Made by a program: the position numbers and the translations under genes
Notes under the pieces: generated by a model
The model's database searches: none
Told to the model about the DNA's origin: nothing
Seen by the model: only the letters and a program-made list of their open reading frames with translations
Shown: piece after piece, positions 24,029-33,565 of the stretch
Layout: the number at the start of each line of letters is the position of its first letter
How positions within the stretch are numbered: position 1 is the stretch's first letter
From: Zhihengliuella sp. ISTPL4
Lineage (GTDB): Bacteria > Actinomycetota > Actinomycetes > Actinomycetales > Microbacteriaceae
NCBI RefSeq assembly: GCF_002848265.1
Contig: NZ_CP025422.1
Coordinates: forward strand, 992,001-1,056,000
Direction of reading: 5' to 3'
DNA: 64,000 nt

Positions 24029-25534
24029 TCAGTTCGCGAGGAACGCCGACAGCGCACGCAGGCGGCGCAGCGACTCGTCCTTGCCGAGCAGCTCCATCGA
24101 CTCGAACAGCGGTGGCGAGACACGGCGTCCGGTGATGGCCACACGCGGCGGCCCGTAGGCGACGCGCGGCTTGAGTTCGAGGTTCTCCACGAGCGCCGTC
24201 GACAGCGCCTCCTGGATCTTCTCCGGAGTGAAGTCCGTCACCGGCTCCAGGGCGGCCACACAGGCATCCAGCACCTCGGCAGCATTGGCCGGCAGCCCCT
24301 TGAGCGCATCGGCGTCGTACGCCACTTCGTCGCGGAACAGGAAGCCGAGCATGCCAGGCACCTCGCCCAGCAGCTGCACCCGCTCCTGCACCAGCGGCGC
24401 CGCGCGGAAGGCGAGGACGAGCTGCTCGTGGGTCGGCTCGTCGAACAGGCCGGCCGCGGCGAGGTACGGCACCGTGCGCTCGGCGAAGTCCTTCACGTCG
24501 AGCATCCGGATGTGGTCGCCGTTGATCGACTCCGCCTTCTTCTGGTCGAAGCGGGCGGGGTTCGGGTTGACGTTCTCGATGTCGAACGCAGCGATGAACT
24601 CGTCGAGCGAGAACACATCGCGGTCCGGCCCGATCGACCAGCCGAGGAGCGCGAGGTAGTTCAGCAGCCCCTCGTGGATGAAGCCGCGCTCGCGGTGCAG
24701 GAACAGATCGGCCTGCGGGTCGCGCTTGGAGAGCTTCTTGTTGCCGGTCTCCCCCAGCACGAGCGGCATGTGGGCGAACCGCGGGACGAACGTCGTGACG
24801 CCCGCATCGATCAGCGCCGCGTAGAGCGAGAGCTGGCGCGCCGTGGACGGCATGAGGTCTTCGCCGCGCAGCACGTGCGTGATGCCCATGAGCGCGTCGT
24901 CGACGGGGTTCACGAAGGTGTACAGCGGCACGCCGTTGGGGCGCACGACGACGAAGTCCGGGAAGGAGCCGGCGGGGAAGGTGACCTCGCCGCGGATGAG
25001 GTCGACGTACGTGAGGTCCTCGTCCGGCACGCGCAGGCGGAGGGCGGGCTGCCGACCCTCGGCGCGGAAGGCCGCCTTCTGCTCGTCCGTCAGGTCGCGG
25101 TCGAAGTTGTCGTAGCCGAGCTGCTTCGCCCGGCCGTTGGCCTCGTTGCGGGCGTCGATCTCCTCCGCCGTCGAGTAGCTCTCGTAGAGCGCACCCGTCG
25201 CGAGGAGCTTGTCGATGACCTCACGGTAGATGTCGTGCCGCTCGGACTGCCGGTACGGGGCGTGCGGGCCGCCGACCTCGACACCCTCGTCCCAGTCGAT
25301 CTTGAGCCAGGTGAGCGCGTCCACGAGCTGGCGGAAGCTCTCCTCGCTGTCGCGCGCGGCGTCGGTGTCCTCGATGCGGAACACCATCTTCCCGCCGTTG
25401 TGACGGGCATAGGCCCAGTTGTACAGAGCCGTGCGGACCATGCCGACGTGCGGCAGCCCCGTCGGAGAGGGGCAGAAGCGGACGCGGACGTCGGCGCCGC
25501 TGGCGGTCGTGGTGAGGGGGTGCGGAGTAGCCAT
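24029..25534 (-). CDS. gltX: glutamate--tRNA ligase
   Basis: Class I aminoacyl-tRNA synthetase, 501 residues. The HIGH-type motif is [14 protein letters not shown] near residue 30 and the KMSKS-type motif is KKLSKRD near 265; [12 protein letters not shown] is the glutamate-binding block. It charges tRNA-Glu, and in bacteria lacking GlnRS also tRNA-Gln, which is encoded just downstream. The ATG is preceded by AAGGG. The methyltransferase gene upstream lies 29 bases away on the same strand. Confidence 0.97.
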   Translation of the reverse strand: MATPHPLTTTASGADVRVRFCPSPTGLPHVGMVRTALYNWAYARHNGGKMVFRIEDTDAARDSEESFRQLVDALTWLKIDWDEGVEVGGPHAPYRQSERHDIYREVIDKLLATGALYESYSTAEEIDARNEANGRAKQLGYDNFDRDLTDEQKAAFRAEGRQPALRLRVPDEDLTYVDLIRGEVTFPAGSFPDFVVVRPNGVPLYTFVNPVDDALMGITHVLRGEDLMPSTARQLSLYAALIDAGVTTFVPRFAHMPLVLGETGNKKLSKRDPQADLFLHRERGFIHEGLLNYLALLGWSIGPDRDVFSLDEFIAAFDIENVNPNPARFDQKKAESINGDHIRMLDVKDFAERTVPYLAAAGLFDEPTHEQLVLAFRAAPLVQERVQLLGEVPGMLGFLFRDEVAYDADALKGLPANAAEVLDACVAALEPVTDFTPEKIQEALSTALVENLELKPRVAYGPPRVAITGRRVSPPLFESMELLGKDESLRRLRALSAFLAN

Positions 25535-25563
25535 AGCCCTTCGATTCTACGGGTGCGGGCAGG

Positions 25564-26328
25564 TCAGCCTCGGCGCGAGACCGCCACCGCCGCGCGGTGC
25601 TCCAGCGGCAGCACCGTTCCCACCCGGTGCGCCGCGACCGTCTCCTCGAACCCCGCGCGGAACCCGGCTCGCTCGGCCGAGGAGAGCGCGGCGTACTGGG
25701 CTCCCGCGCCGGCCACGCCGCCCTCGACGGAGACCCACAGCGAGTCGGGGTCGGCCTCCCATGTCCAGCTGTGCTCGGTGACGGTGACCTCCGCGAGTCC
25801 GGCCTCGGCGAGCATGGCCGCGAAGCCGTCCGCGGTGCGTACGAAGTCCTCCTCGGCCGGAAGCCTCGGCCCCGCATACGGCCGCAGCTCCGCACGCTCG
25901 ACGACCTCGGTCCAGAACCACGAGGGGGAACGGGTCCAGGTCGTCACGGCGACCGGTCCCCGCGCGACGCGGCTCAGCTCGCGGGCGGCGGTGCGCGGGG
26001 AGGAGACGTGGTTCAGCACGAAGTTCGCCACGACGGCGTCGACCGAGCGATCGGCGAACGGCAGGGCCGGCAGGCCGCCGTCGACGATGCGCAGCGTCGG
26101 ATGCTCCCGGCGGGCGACAGCACGCATCGTCGGCTCCGGCTCGCAGGCCGTGACGTCCCACCCCCGGTGTGCCAAGCGGGACGCGAGGCGGCCGTCCCCC
26201 GCGCCGACGTCGACGAGGCTGCGCCCCTCCGCCGGGCCGAGTGCGGCGGAGAGAACGTCGAACGTGCCCGCACACAGCGCTGCATACGAGGCGGCATACG
26301 CCTCCCCGACGCCGTCCCAGGCCTTCAC
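25564..26328 (-). CDS. class I SAM-dependent methyltransferase
   Basis: 254 residues. Motif I is LVDVGAGDGRLA near residue 38, followed by VTACEPEPTM (acidic ribose-binding end of strand 2), DAVVANFVLNHVSSP (motif II) and VAVTTWTRSP. This fits Methyltransf_11-type enzymes acting on small molecules. The start is GTG, overlapping the MFS stop by 4 bases (GTGA). Its coupling to an exporter suggests a detoxification or product-modification role; this is inference. Confidence 0.87.
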   Translation of the reverse strand: MKAWDGVGEAYAASYAALCAGTFDVLSAALGPAEGRSLVDVGAGDGRLASRLAHRGWDVTACEPEPTMRAVARREHPTLRIVDGGLPALPFADRSVDAVVANFVLNHVSSPRTAARELSRVARGPVAVTTWTRSPSWFWTEVVERAELRPYAGPRLPAEEDFVRTADGFAAMLAEAGLAEVTVTEHSWTWEADPDSLWVSVEGGVAGAGAQYAALSSAERAGFRAGFEETVAAHRVGTVLPLEHRAAVAVSRRG

Positions 26329-27584
26329 CGCGCGCGGCTCCGAGCGAGCGGGGACAGCGCCACGATCGCGAGGACCAGCACGGAGGCCGCGATGCCGAGC
26401 CCGGCGTACTGGAAGTTCGACAGCACGATGCCGGCGAGGACCGACCCGGCGGCGGCCGACAGGCTCATCAGAGAGTCGCTGCGTCCCTGCCGCCGCGTGC
26501 GCACCTCGGGCGCGGAAGCCTCGGTGAGCAACGCGGCACCGGCGACCGTCGCGGCGCTCCAGCCGAGGCCGAGGAGGATGAGCGCGACCATGACGCCCCA
26601 GGCCTCGGTGCCCGCGAAGACGGCGAAGGCGAGGGCACCGCCGAGCAGAGCCTGCCCGAGCAGCACGACGCGCAGCCGCCCCCAGCGGTCGGCCAGCACG
26701 CCGAACACCGGGGAGAGGGCGTACATGCCGCCGACGTGCAGCGCGATGGTGATGCCGACGAGCGCCGAGACGTCGGCCGGTGTCGCTGCCGCGCCGTGGG
26801 CGCCGTGGGCCATATGGGACAGATGCACGGGCGTCATCGCCATGACGGACGCCATCACCACGTGCGACCCCGCGATCGCGAAGATCGCATAGCGCGCGAC
26901 GCGCGGCCGGTCCGCCACAACGGCGCTCGTGGTGGCCGCCGCCGCCTGAGCGAGTCGCTGCGCGGCGAGCAGCGGATCCGGGCGGAGGGCGACGAGGTAG
27001 AGCGCGAGCGCCGCGCACTGGGCGACGAACGAGAACACGTAGGAACCCGTCTGCGGGGGCATGCCGATCGCCTGCCCGACGATCTCCCCAGGGCCGAGCA
27101 GCAGCGGACCCGCCACGCCGCCGATGGTGGTCGACCAGACGACGATCGAGAGATCTCGCCCACGGTGCTGCGGCGCCGCGAGATCCGTCGCCGCGAACCG
27201 GGATTGCAGATTGCCCGCGTTCCCCGCGCCGATCAGCAGGATGCCGACGAGCAGGAGCGGGAAGATGCGCACCGACGCCGCGAGGATCACCACGGCGATC
27301 CCGACGAGGGCGAAGAGGTTGCCGAGCGTGAGGGCGCGGCGACGCCCGAGTCGGGCAGCCATCCGTGCGAGCGGGATCGCGCAGAGAGCGGCCCCCAGGG
27401 TCACCGAGGCCGTCGCGAGCCCGGAGAGCGCGTCGCTGCCGGAGATGTCCGCGGCGAGCAGCGCACCGAGCGACACGGTCGCTCCGAACGCGATGCCGCC
27501 CAGCACCTGACCCAGCGACAGCACGAGCACGGTGCGACGCTGGACCGCCTGCTGCTGCGTCGCCGTGAGGGCGACCTCGGTCAT
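26325..27584 (-). CDS. MFS transporter
   Basis: 419 residues with about 12 membrane segments. Motif A variants are visible in MAARLGRRRALTLG (loop 2-3) and LADRWGRLRVVLLG (loop 8-9). A His-rich stretch, HLSHMAHGAHGAAATP, lies in the loop near residue 245-260 and could touch metals, though that is only suggestive. It overlaps the gene upstream and the gene downstream by 4 bases each, making a tight three-gene operon with the fumarylacetoacetase-family and methyltransferase genes. Confidence 0.87.
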   Translation of the reverse strand: MTEVALTATQQQAVQRRTVLVLSLGQVLGGIAFGATVSLGALLAADISGSDALSGLATASVTLGAALCAIPLARMAARLGRRRALTLGNLFALVGIAVVILAASVRIFPLLLVGILLIGAGNAGNLQSRFAATDLAAPQHRGRDLSIVVWSTTIGGVAGPLLLGPGEIVGQAIGMPPQTGSYVFSFVAQCAALALYLVALRPDPLLAAQRLAQAAAATTSAVVADRPRVARYAIFAIAGSHVVMASVMAMTPVHLSHMAHGAHGAAATPADVSALVGITIALHVGGMYALSPVFGVLADRWGRLRVVLLGQALLGGALAFAVFAGTEAWGVMVALILLGLGWSAATVAGAALLTEASAPEVRTRRQGRSDSLMSLSAAAGSVLAGIVLSNFQYAGLGIAASVLVLAIVALSPLARSRAR

Positions 27585-28360
27585 GACGCGGGAGCGGCGT
27601 CGCGGGCGGTGTTGCGCAGGATGCCCAGGCCGGAGATCTCGACCTCGACCGTGTCACCCGCCTCGAAGGTGCCCACGCCGGCGGGGGTCCCCGTCATGAT
27701 GACGTCGCCCGGGAGGAGTGTGAACACCGCGGAGGCGTACTCGATGATCGCGGCGACCGAGTGGATCATGTCGGTGAGCGGCGCATGCTGCCGGACTTCG
27801 CCGTTCACCCGCGTCTCGATCGTGGCCTGCGCCGGGTCGAAGTCCGTCTCGATCACGGGACCGAGCGGGCAGAATGTGTCGAATCCCTTCGCCCGCGACC
27901 ACTGCCCGTCCTTGCGCTGGAGGTCGCGCGCCGTGACGTCGTTGCCGATCGTGTAGCCGAGCACGTGGTCGAGAGCATTCTCCGCTTTCACGTTCTTGGC
28001 GATCCGCCCGATCACGACCACGAGCTCGCCCTCGTACTCCGTCCGCTCGGACAGCGCCGTGGGACGCACGATCGCGTCGTCCGGGCCGATCACGGCGGTG
28101 TTCGGCTTGAGGAAAAGCAGCGGCTCCTCGGGGGCCACTCCCCCCATCTCGGCCGCGTGATCGTGGTAGTTCTTGCCGACGCACACGACCTTGGAGCGCG
28201 GGATGACGGGCGCGAGCAGCGTGACCTCGGTCAGCGGGACGCGCGCGCCGGTGGTCTCGTACCCGGAGAACATCGGATCCCCGGCGAGGACCACGAGCTC
28301 GCGGTCGTCGATGATCCCGTACATGATGGCGTCGTCGTGGCTGAACCGGGCGATCTTCAT
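27581..28360 (-). CDS. fumarylacetoacetate hydrolase family protein
   Basis: 259 residues. The metal-binding core is visible as EYEGELVVVIGR and GNDVTARDLQRKDGQWSRAKGFDTFCPLGP, and GDVIMTGTPAGVGTFEAGD is the C-terminal family signature. Members include 2-hydroxyhepta-2,4-dienedioate isomerase, acylpyruvases and oxaloacetate decarboxylases; the single-domain short form is most like acylpyruvase. First gene of the FAH-MFS-methyltransferase operon. The palindromic repeat at 28389-28450 lies in its upstream gap and might carry or block promoter activity. Confidence 0.88.
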   Translation of the reverse strand: MKIARFSHDDAIMYGIIDDRELVVLAGDPMFSGYETTGARVPLTEVTLLAPVIPRSKVVCVGKNYHDHAAEMGGVAPEEPLLFLKPNTAVIGPDDAIVRPTALSERTEYEGELVVVIGRIAKNVKAENALDHVLGYTIGNDVTARDLQRKDGQWSRAKGFDTFCPLGPVIETDFDPAQATIETRVNGEVRQHAPLTDMIHSVAAIIEYASAVFTLLPGDVIMTGTPAGVGTFEAGDTVEVEISGLGILRNTARDAAPAS

Positions 28361-28388
28361 GCCTCCAGCCTAGATCCCCCCTCTTCGT

Positions 28389-28450
28389 CGCCGAGACCCC
28401 GCTTTGTCGCCGACACCCCGGCTCACGTGCGGAGGCGAGGCGGGGTCTCG
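28389..28450. repeat. REP-like palindromic repeat, copy 1
   Basis: Perfect 11-bp inverted arms CGAGACCCCGC (28392-28402) and GCGGGGTCTCG (28440-28450), with an internal CGCCGACACCCCG. The same pieces recur in the element at 29574-29637 on the other side of the intervening gene, there partly in inverted order. No other copy of the GAGACCCCG core was noticed outside this locus. Confidence 0.7.
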
Positions 28451-28476
28451 ACGGGAGCCCGGGGGCTCGACAGACC

Positions 28477-29457
28477 TCAGCCGGGCGGATGGATGCCGAA
28501 CGCGGCGAGCCGTCGCCCGAGGTCCTCGGGGGTGCGGATGTGTCGGGAACCCCAGCGCACCACCCGCCACCCCGTAACCCCGCGGATCTCGTCCTCGCGG
28601 TGCTTCTCCGCCATCACCGCATCGGCCGCCGTGGGCATCGTCCGCAGCTCCGCATCCCGGTACTTGTCCTCCCCGTCGAACTCCCCGAAGGCCCGGGACC
28701 GCGGGAACCCGAAGTCGGCGAAGTACCGCGCGCCGTCGGAGCCGACGACGGGGATCTGCAGACCGATGTCCCGGAAGCCGAGTCGGTGGAGCTGAAGGCG
28801 ACTCACGCTCTCGCCCGGGAGCTGCGCCCGTCCATCCGCGAAGGCTCCGATCCACCGTGCGCGCCGCACGCCCCGAAGCCCGGGCGCGCATAGTCGGTCG
28901 ACCTCGGCCCGCCAGGCGTCGACCTCATCGTGGTCGACCTCGTGTCCGTCGATCGAGACCATCCGGAGGGCCGCATCCCCGGCCGCGACGACGCTCTCGG
29001 GACGCAGCAACCAGGCGAGATCGAACACGGTACGGGTCAGCGACGTGCACCGGAGTCCATGCCGCCAGACGATATCGCCCTCGTCAAGGGCCATCTGGTG
29101 TCGGACGACCCCGGCCTCGGTCCTGGTGTGTCGACGGCTCCGGATCGCGGTGTGCACATCGTCCCGGATCGGCCCCACGAGCGGCAGCCCCCAAAGCGCC
29201 GCCGCGGAGAGGTGCGAGAACACCGGACCGCCGCCGGCACTCGCTCTGCGGACGGCGCAGACCCGCACGAGCTGTCTTCCCTCTGGCCACAGCTCGTCCC
29301 AGACATGCGCGTCCACAAACGCCCCACGGTGCACCCGTCGCAGCCTGCCGTGCGCCACCGCCGCCGCCAGCTCCCGCTCCGTGATCCCCGTGTCGAGAAT
29401 CTCCTCCCGCGACCGCACGAGATCCCAGGCTTCGGAGAACGAGAAGCGCCGCGACAT
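28477..29457 (-). CDS. AbiEi-antitoxin-like / DUF559-like protein
   Basis: 326 residues. The N-terminus (FSFSEAWDLVRSREEILDTGITERELAAAVAHGRLRRVHRGAF, in parts) looks like the winged-helix domain of type IV AbiEi antitoxins. The C-terminus has the DUF559/Vsr-like PD-(D/E)xK pattern: ADFGFP, then GEFDGEDKY, then REDEIRGVTGWRVVRW. So it may be a DNA-binding protein fused to a nuclease-like domain. No AbiEii toxin gene is adjacent. I chose the ATG at 29457; the frame extends upstream into the flanking repeat. It is isolated between ilvE and the FAH operon and bracketed by two related palindromes. Function unknown. Confidence 0.75.
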   Translation of the reverse strand: MSRRFSFSEAWDLVRSREEILDTGITERELAAAVAHGRLRRVHRGAFVDAHVWDELWPEGRQLVRVCAVRRASAGGGPVFSHLSAAALWGLPLVGPIRDDVHTAIRSRRHTRTEAGVVRHQMALDEGDIVWRHGLRCTSLTRTVFDLAWLLRPESVVAAGDAALRMVSIDGHEVDHDEVDAWRAEVDRLCAPGLRGVRRARWIGAFADGRAQLPGESVSRLQLHRLGFRDIGLQIPVVGSDGARYFADFGFPRSRAFGEFDGEDKYRDAELRTMPTAADAVMAEKHREDEIRGVTGWRVVRWGSRHIRTPEDLGRRLAAFGIHPPG

Positions 29458-29573
29458 CCCCTCACTCTCCCCCGCATACTCCCTCCCCCCTCGTTCTCCA
29501 CACCCCGACTCCTCTCCCCCACGTCCCCCCGCATTGTGCAGGAACCATCCCAGCGTGCGAGACCCCGGGTACA

Positions 29574-29637
29574 CGCCGAGACCCCGCCTTCCACGCGTCG
29601 ACACGGCGGGGTGTCGGCGGGAAGGCGGGGTCTCGGG
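29574..29637. repeat. REP-like palindromic repeat, copy 2
   Basis: Perfect 17-bp arms CCGAGACCCCGCCTTCC (29576-29592) and its complement (29620-29636), enclosing an inner CGACAC/GTGTCG hairpin. A further GAGACCCCGGG occurs just before it near 29560. It shares cores with the element at 28389-28450. It also sits 9 bases after the ilvE stop, so it could act as the ilvE terminator. Confidence 0.75.
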
Positions 29638-29645
29638 GAATGGAA

Positions 29646-30746
29646 TCAGGCGTCGAGGCGGAGGAGCCAGCCGTGCTTGTCCTCGCGGCGCCCGTACTGG
29701 ATGTCGGTGAGCTCTTCGCGGAGCGACAGCGCCAGCTCGCCCAGGGGCTGCGGCTCGTCGAAGCCCTCACCCACGAGCGCGCCGATCGGGGTCACGACCG
29801 CGGCCGTGCCACAGGCGAACACCTCGACGATGTCGCCGGAGGCCACACCCTCGCGCCACTCGTCGATCGAGATCGGACGCTTCTCGACCGTGTACCCGCG
29901 ATCCTCGGCGAGCTGCAGCAGCGAGTCACGCGTGATGCCCTCGAGGATGCTGTCCGACTCCGGCGTGACGACACGGCCGTCCTTGAAGACGAACACGACG
30001 TTCATGCCGCCGAGCTCCTCCACATCGCGGTTCTCGTTGAGGAAGACGACCTGGTCGCAGCCCTTCGCGCTGGCCTCGGCCTGCGGCAGGAGGCTGGACG
30101 CGTAGTTGCCACCCGTCTTCGCCTTGCCCGTGCCGCCACGTCCCGCGCGGGCGTAGTCCTCGGAGAGCCAGATCCGCACGGGCTTCACGCCTCCCGTGAA
30201 GTAGGCGCCGGCGGGGCTCGCGATCACGTAGTAGGCGACCTTCTGCGCCGCCCGCACGCCGAGGAAGGCCTCCTTGGCGAACATGAACGGCCGCAGGTAC
30301 AGGCTCTGGTCAGCACCGGAGGGCACCCAGCGGCCGTCGACGGCGATGAGTTCGCGGAGCGACTGGATGAAGTACTCGGTCGGGAGCTCCGGCAGCGCGA
30401 GGCGGCGGGCGCTCGCCTGCAGGCGGGCGGCGTTACGGTCGGGACGGAACGTGTGGATCGAACCGTCCGCGTGCCGGTAGGCCTTGATGCCCTCGAAGAT
30501 CTCCTGCGCGTAGTGCAGCACCGACGCCGCGGGGTCGAGCGGGATCGGGCCGTAGGGCTGCACGCGCGGACGGTGCCAGCCGCCCTTGGCCGACCAGCAG
30601 ATGTCGACCATGTGGTCGGTGAAGACGACCCCGAAACCGGGGTTCTCCAGCACTTCGGCGACGCGTGCCGGCGAGGCCGCGTTCAGGTTCTTCGTCACGG
30701 CGAACTCCAGGGGAGCCACGCTCGTCTCGGCGTCGATCGTCGTCAT
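29646..30746 (-). CDS. ilvE: branched-chain amino acid aminotransferase
   Basis: Class IV PLP aminotransferase doing the last step of valine, leucine and isoleucine synthesis. The cofactor lysine is in GKAKTGGNYASSLLPQ; YLRPFMFAKEAFLGV and EVFACGTAAVVTPIG are family blocks. Size, 366 residues, fits the type II (actinobacterial) subgroup. GAGG lies 13 bases before the ATG at 30746; a TTG four codons upstream directly abuts the GAGGA and is less likely. leuB is 62 bases upstream on the same strand. Confidence 0.95.
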   Translation of the reverse strand: MTTIDAETSVAPLEFAVTKNLNAASPARVAEVLENPGFGVVFTDHMVDICWSAKGGWHRPRVQPYGPIPLDPAASVLHYAQEIFEGIKAYRHADGSIHTFRPDRNAARLQASARRLALPELPTEYFIQSLRELIAVDGRWVPSGADQSLYLRPFMFAKEAFLGVRAAQKVAYYVIASPAGAYFTGGVKPVRIWLSEDYARAGRGGTGKAKTGGNYASSLLPQAEASAKGCDQVVFLNENRDVEELGGMNVVFVFKDGRVVTPESDSILEGITRDSLLQLAEDRGYTVEKRPISIDEWREGVASGDIVEVFACGTAAVVTPIGALVGEGFDEPQPLGELALSLREELTDIQYGRREDKHGWLLRLDA

Positions 30747-30808
30747 GTCGTCATCCAATCCTCGTGGGGCGGGCGCATCCTCGCGCCCTGTCAGCCTACG
30801 CCCGCCGT

Positions 30809-31852
30809 TCAGAGACGGGCAGTGATCGCGGAGCCGATCTCCGCGGTGGTGCGGGCACCGCTGCGCGCGGCGATGTCCGCCTCGACCGCGGCGCTCACAC
30901 GCGCCGACTCGGCCGTCAGGCCGAGGTGGTCGAGCAGCAGCGCGATGGAGAGGATCGCGGCGGTCGGGTCGGCCTTCTGCTGACCCGCGATGTCCGGAGC
31001 CGAGCCGTGCACGGGCTCGAACATCGACGGGAAGGCGCCATCGGGGTTGATGTTCCCCGAGGCGGCGAGGCCGATGCCGCCCGTGACGGCGCCGGCGAGG
31101 TCGGTGAGGATGTCACCGAAGAGGTTGTCCGTCACGATCACGTCGAAGCGCGAGGGATCGGTGACCAGGAAGATGGTGGCGGCGTCGACGTGCAGGTAGT
31201 CGACGGCGACGTCGGGGTGCTCGGCGGCGATCTCGTTCACGATGCGCTGCCAGATCGCACCGGCGTGCACGAGCACATTGGTCTTGTGCACGAGCGTGAG
31301 CTTCTGACGGCGGCGCTCGGCGAGAGCGAAGGCGTAGCGGACGACCCGCTCGACGCCGAAGGCGGTGTTGACGGAGGTCTCGTTCGCCACCTCCTGGGGC
31401 GTCCCTTTCCGGATCGCTCCGCCGTTGCCGACGTAGGGCCCTTCCGTCCCTTCACGGACCACGACGAAGTCGACCTCCCCCGGCTCCGACAGTGGACCGG
31501 GCGCTCCGGCGAAGAGCTTCGAGGGGCGCAGATTCACGTAGTGGTCGAGCGTGAACCGGAGCTTCAGCAGCAGTCCGCGCTCGATGTTCGCGTCCTTCAG
31601 CCGCGGGTCGCCCGGCGTGCCGCCGACCGCACCGAGGAGGATCGCGTCGTGCGCGGAGATCGCGGCGAGGTCGTCGTCGGTGAGCGTGTCGCCGGTCTCG
31701 AGGTACCGGCCGGCACCGAGCGAGAAGCGGGTCTTGTCGAACGTCACGGCGCTGTCGGCGGTGACGGCGTCGAGCACCTTCTCCGCCTCGGCGATGACCT
31801 CGGGACCGATGCCGTCACCCGGGATGACGGCCAGCTTCACGACACGCGACAT
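30809..31852 (-). CDS. leuB: 3-isopropylmalate dehydrogenase
   Basis: Oxidative decarboxylation of 3-isopropylmalate to 2-ketoisocaproate, NAD+-dependent. [21 protein letters not shown] opens the Rossmann-like domain (read in two parts); [35 protein letters not shown] (metal Asp residues) and [13 protein letters not shown] are all intact; 347 residues. AAGGAG lies 5 bases before the ATG. With ilvE downstream it forms a branched-chain pair separate from the leuCD and ilvDBNC loci of this window. Confidence 0.96.
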   Translation of the reverse strand: MSRVVKLAVIPGDGIGPEVIAEAEKVLDAVTADSAVTFDKTRFSLGAGRYLETGDTLTDDDLAAISAHDAILLGAVGGTPGDPRLKDANIERGLLLKLRFTLDHYVNLRPSKLFAGAPGPLSEPGEVDFVVVREGTEGPYVGNGGAIRKGTPQEVANETSVNTAFGVERVVRYAFALAERRRQKLTLVHKTNVLVHAGAIWQRIVNEIAAEHPDVAVDYLHVDAATIFLVTDPSRFDVIVTDNLFGDILTDLAGAVTGGIGLAASGNINPDGAFPSMFEPVHGSAPDIAGQQKADPTAAILSIALLLDHLGLTAESARVSAAVEADIAARSGARTTAEIGSAITARL

Positions 31853-31873
31853 GAGACTCCTTGCGCACTGCAC

Positions 31874-31924
31874 GGGGGTGGACCGGCCGCGGCGCGACCG
31901 CGGGTCGAACGGGCCGGTCCCCCC
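31874..31924 (-). terminator. hairpin between the DHA2 exporter gene and leuB
   Basis: GGACCGGCC (31880-31888) pairs with GGCCGGTCC (31912-31920), extended by a G-run facing CCCC. It follows the exporter stop and precedes leuB, so it may end the exporter transcript. There is no U-tract. Confidence 0.45.
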
Positions 31925-31934
31925 AGCGTAGTGG

Positions 31935-33470
31935 TCAGTGCGTGGGTGCCTTGCGCAGTGTGACGGCCGCGATGACCGCCGCGATGACGACGAGGCCCGC
32001 ACCGATGAGCGACGTGACCGTGACTCCCGAGCCGAACGCGTCGGCCGCCGCCTGCCACAGGGCGTCGCCGAGCGCGGCCGGGAGCTCGTGGGCGGCGGTG
32101 TACGCGCCGGCCAGCGTCTCCTGCGCAGCGCGGGCCACCTCGGCCGGAAGCCCCTCGGGCAGCACCAGCGCGCCGCGGTAGAACGCGGTGATGATGCCGC
32201 CGAGGATCGCGGTCCCCAGCACGGCGCCGAGCTCGTACGCCGTCTCGGACACCGCGCTCGCGGCACCGGCCTTCGCAGCGGGGGCGCTGGAGAGGATGAG
32301 CTCGTTCGAGATGGTCTCGGCCGCACCGATGCCGATGCCGAGGACGACGAAGGCGAGGATGAGCGGTGCCACGCCGTGCTCGTGCGTCGTGAAGGCGACG
32401 ATGAGGTACCCCGCGACGGAGAACACCAGCGCCGCTGGGATGAGCAGGTGCGGCGGAACCCGCCGCGAGATCGGCACCACGGTGAGTCCGGCGACGATCA
32501 TGGCCGCCATCCCGGGCACGAGCGCGAGGCCCGCGACCATCGGCGAGAGCCCCAGCACGAGCTGCAGGTGCTGCGAGACGAAGTAGAGGAACCCGACGAG
32601 GGCCACGACGCTGAGCAGGTTCACCAGGATCGCACCCGAGAACGACCCGCGGCGGAACAGCGCCATGTCGAGCATCGGGGTGTCGGCGCGGAGCTGACGG
32701 CGCACGAACAGCGTCCCCATCACGAGGCCGAGCAGCGCCCATCCCCCGGCGTACAGCGACGGACCGTCGACCGCGAACGACTTGATCGCGTAGACGACCG
32801 GGATCATCGCCGCCATCGAGAGGGCGATGCTGAGCGGGTCGATGCGGCCCGGGTTCGGGTCGCGGCTCTCCGGCACGAGTAGCGGCGCGGCGATGAGCAG
32901 TGGGATGAGGACGGGCACGGCGATGAGGAAGACCGAGCCCCACGCGAAGTGCTCGAGGAGGAAGCCGCCGACGATCGGCCCGAGCGCGGAGCCGGCGGAG
33001 AACGCGGACGCCCAGACGGCGATGGCCATGCGGCGCTGGTCGCGGTTCTGGAAGATCGACCGCAGCAGCGACAGCGTCGACGGCATCAGCATGGCGCCGA
33101 AGAAGCCGAGCAGGGCGCGGGCGGCGATGAGAAGGCCCGCGGTCGGCGCGAAGGCGGCCAACGCGGAGACCACGGCGAACCCGGTGGCGCCGATGAGGAG
33201 CAGGCGGCGGCGGCCGAAGCGGTCGCCCAGCGTCCCCATGGTCACCAGGAGTCCGGCGAGCACGAGCGGATAGACGTCGATGATCCAGAGCTGCTCTGCC
33301 CCGCTCGGCGCGAGCGAGATCGAGATCTCGGGCAGAGCGAAGCTCAGCACCGTGTTGTCCACCGAGACCAGGAGCACCGGGAGCATGAGGACGACGAGTG
33401 CCGCCCATCCCCGAGCCCCGACGCGGGGAGCTTCCGTCTCTGTCGTCGGGATCGACGCAGTACGGGTCAT
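31935..33470 (-). CDS. DHA2-family MFS drug exporter (14 TM type)
   Basis: 511 residues with about 14 hydrophobic segments. Motif A is [16 protein letters not shown] in loop 2-3, and the start of helix 1 reads [17 protein letters not shown], typical of the EmrB/QacA (DHA2) subfamily with its membrane Asp. The divergent TetR gene and the 30-base palindrome at 33499-33528 indicate a repressor-controlled efflux system. The ATG has AAAGGTG 5 bases upstream. Confidence 0.92.
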   Translation of the reverse strand: MTRTASIPTTETEAPRVGARGWAALVVLMLPVLLVSVDNTVLSFALPEISISLAPSGAEQLWIIDVYPLVLAGLLVTMGTLGDRFGRRRLLLIGATGFAVVSALAAFAPTAGLLIAARALLGFFGAMLMPSTLSLLRSIFQNRDQRRMAIAVWASAFSAGSALGPIVGGFLLEHFAWGSVFLIAVPVLIPLLIAAPLLVPESRDPNPGRIDPLSIALSMAAMIPVVYAIKSFAVDGPSLYAGGWALLGLVMGTLFVRRQLRADTPMLDMALFRRGSFSGAILVNLLSVVALVGFLYFVSQHLQLVLGLSPMVAGLALVPGMAAMIVAGLTVVPISRRVPPHLLIPAALVFSVAGYLIVAFTTHEHGVAPLILAFVVLGIGIGAAETISNELILSSAPAAKAGAASAVSETAYELGAVLGTAILGGIITAFYRGALVLPEGLPAEVARAAQETLAGAYTAAHELPAALGDALWQAAADAFGSGVTVTSLIGAGLVVIAAVIAAVTLRKAPTH

Positions 33471-33498
33471 GGAACACCTTTCCTTCCTGCGAACGCTC

Positions 33499-33528
33499 GT
33501 TACTAAACCGTCCGGCTGGTATAGTAAC
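33499..33528. promoter_or_regulatory. TetR-type operator in divergent promoter
   Basis: Inverted repeat with arms GTTACTA-A-ACC and GGT-A-TAGTAAC around an 8-base centre. It contains a plus-strand -10-like TATAGT (33520-33525) for the tetR gene and covers the region where the exporter promoter must lie, so one repressor dimer pair could shut both. Confidence 0.75.
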
Positions 33529-33565
33529 AGATGCAGCCCGCCCGCTTCCGCACAGAGGATGAACG

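Noticed and set aside
28477..29457. Complete type IV AbiEi/AbiEii toxin-antitoxin pair
   Set aside because: Only an AbiEi-like protein is present; both neighbours are metabolic genes and no nucleotidyltransferase-type toxin is encoded nearby.
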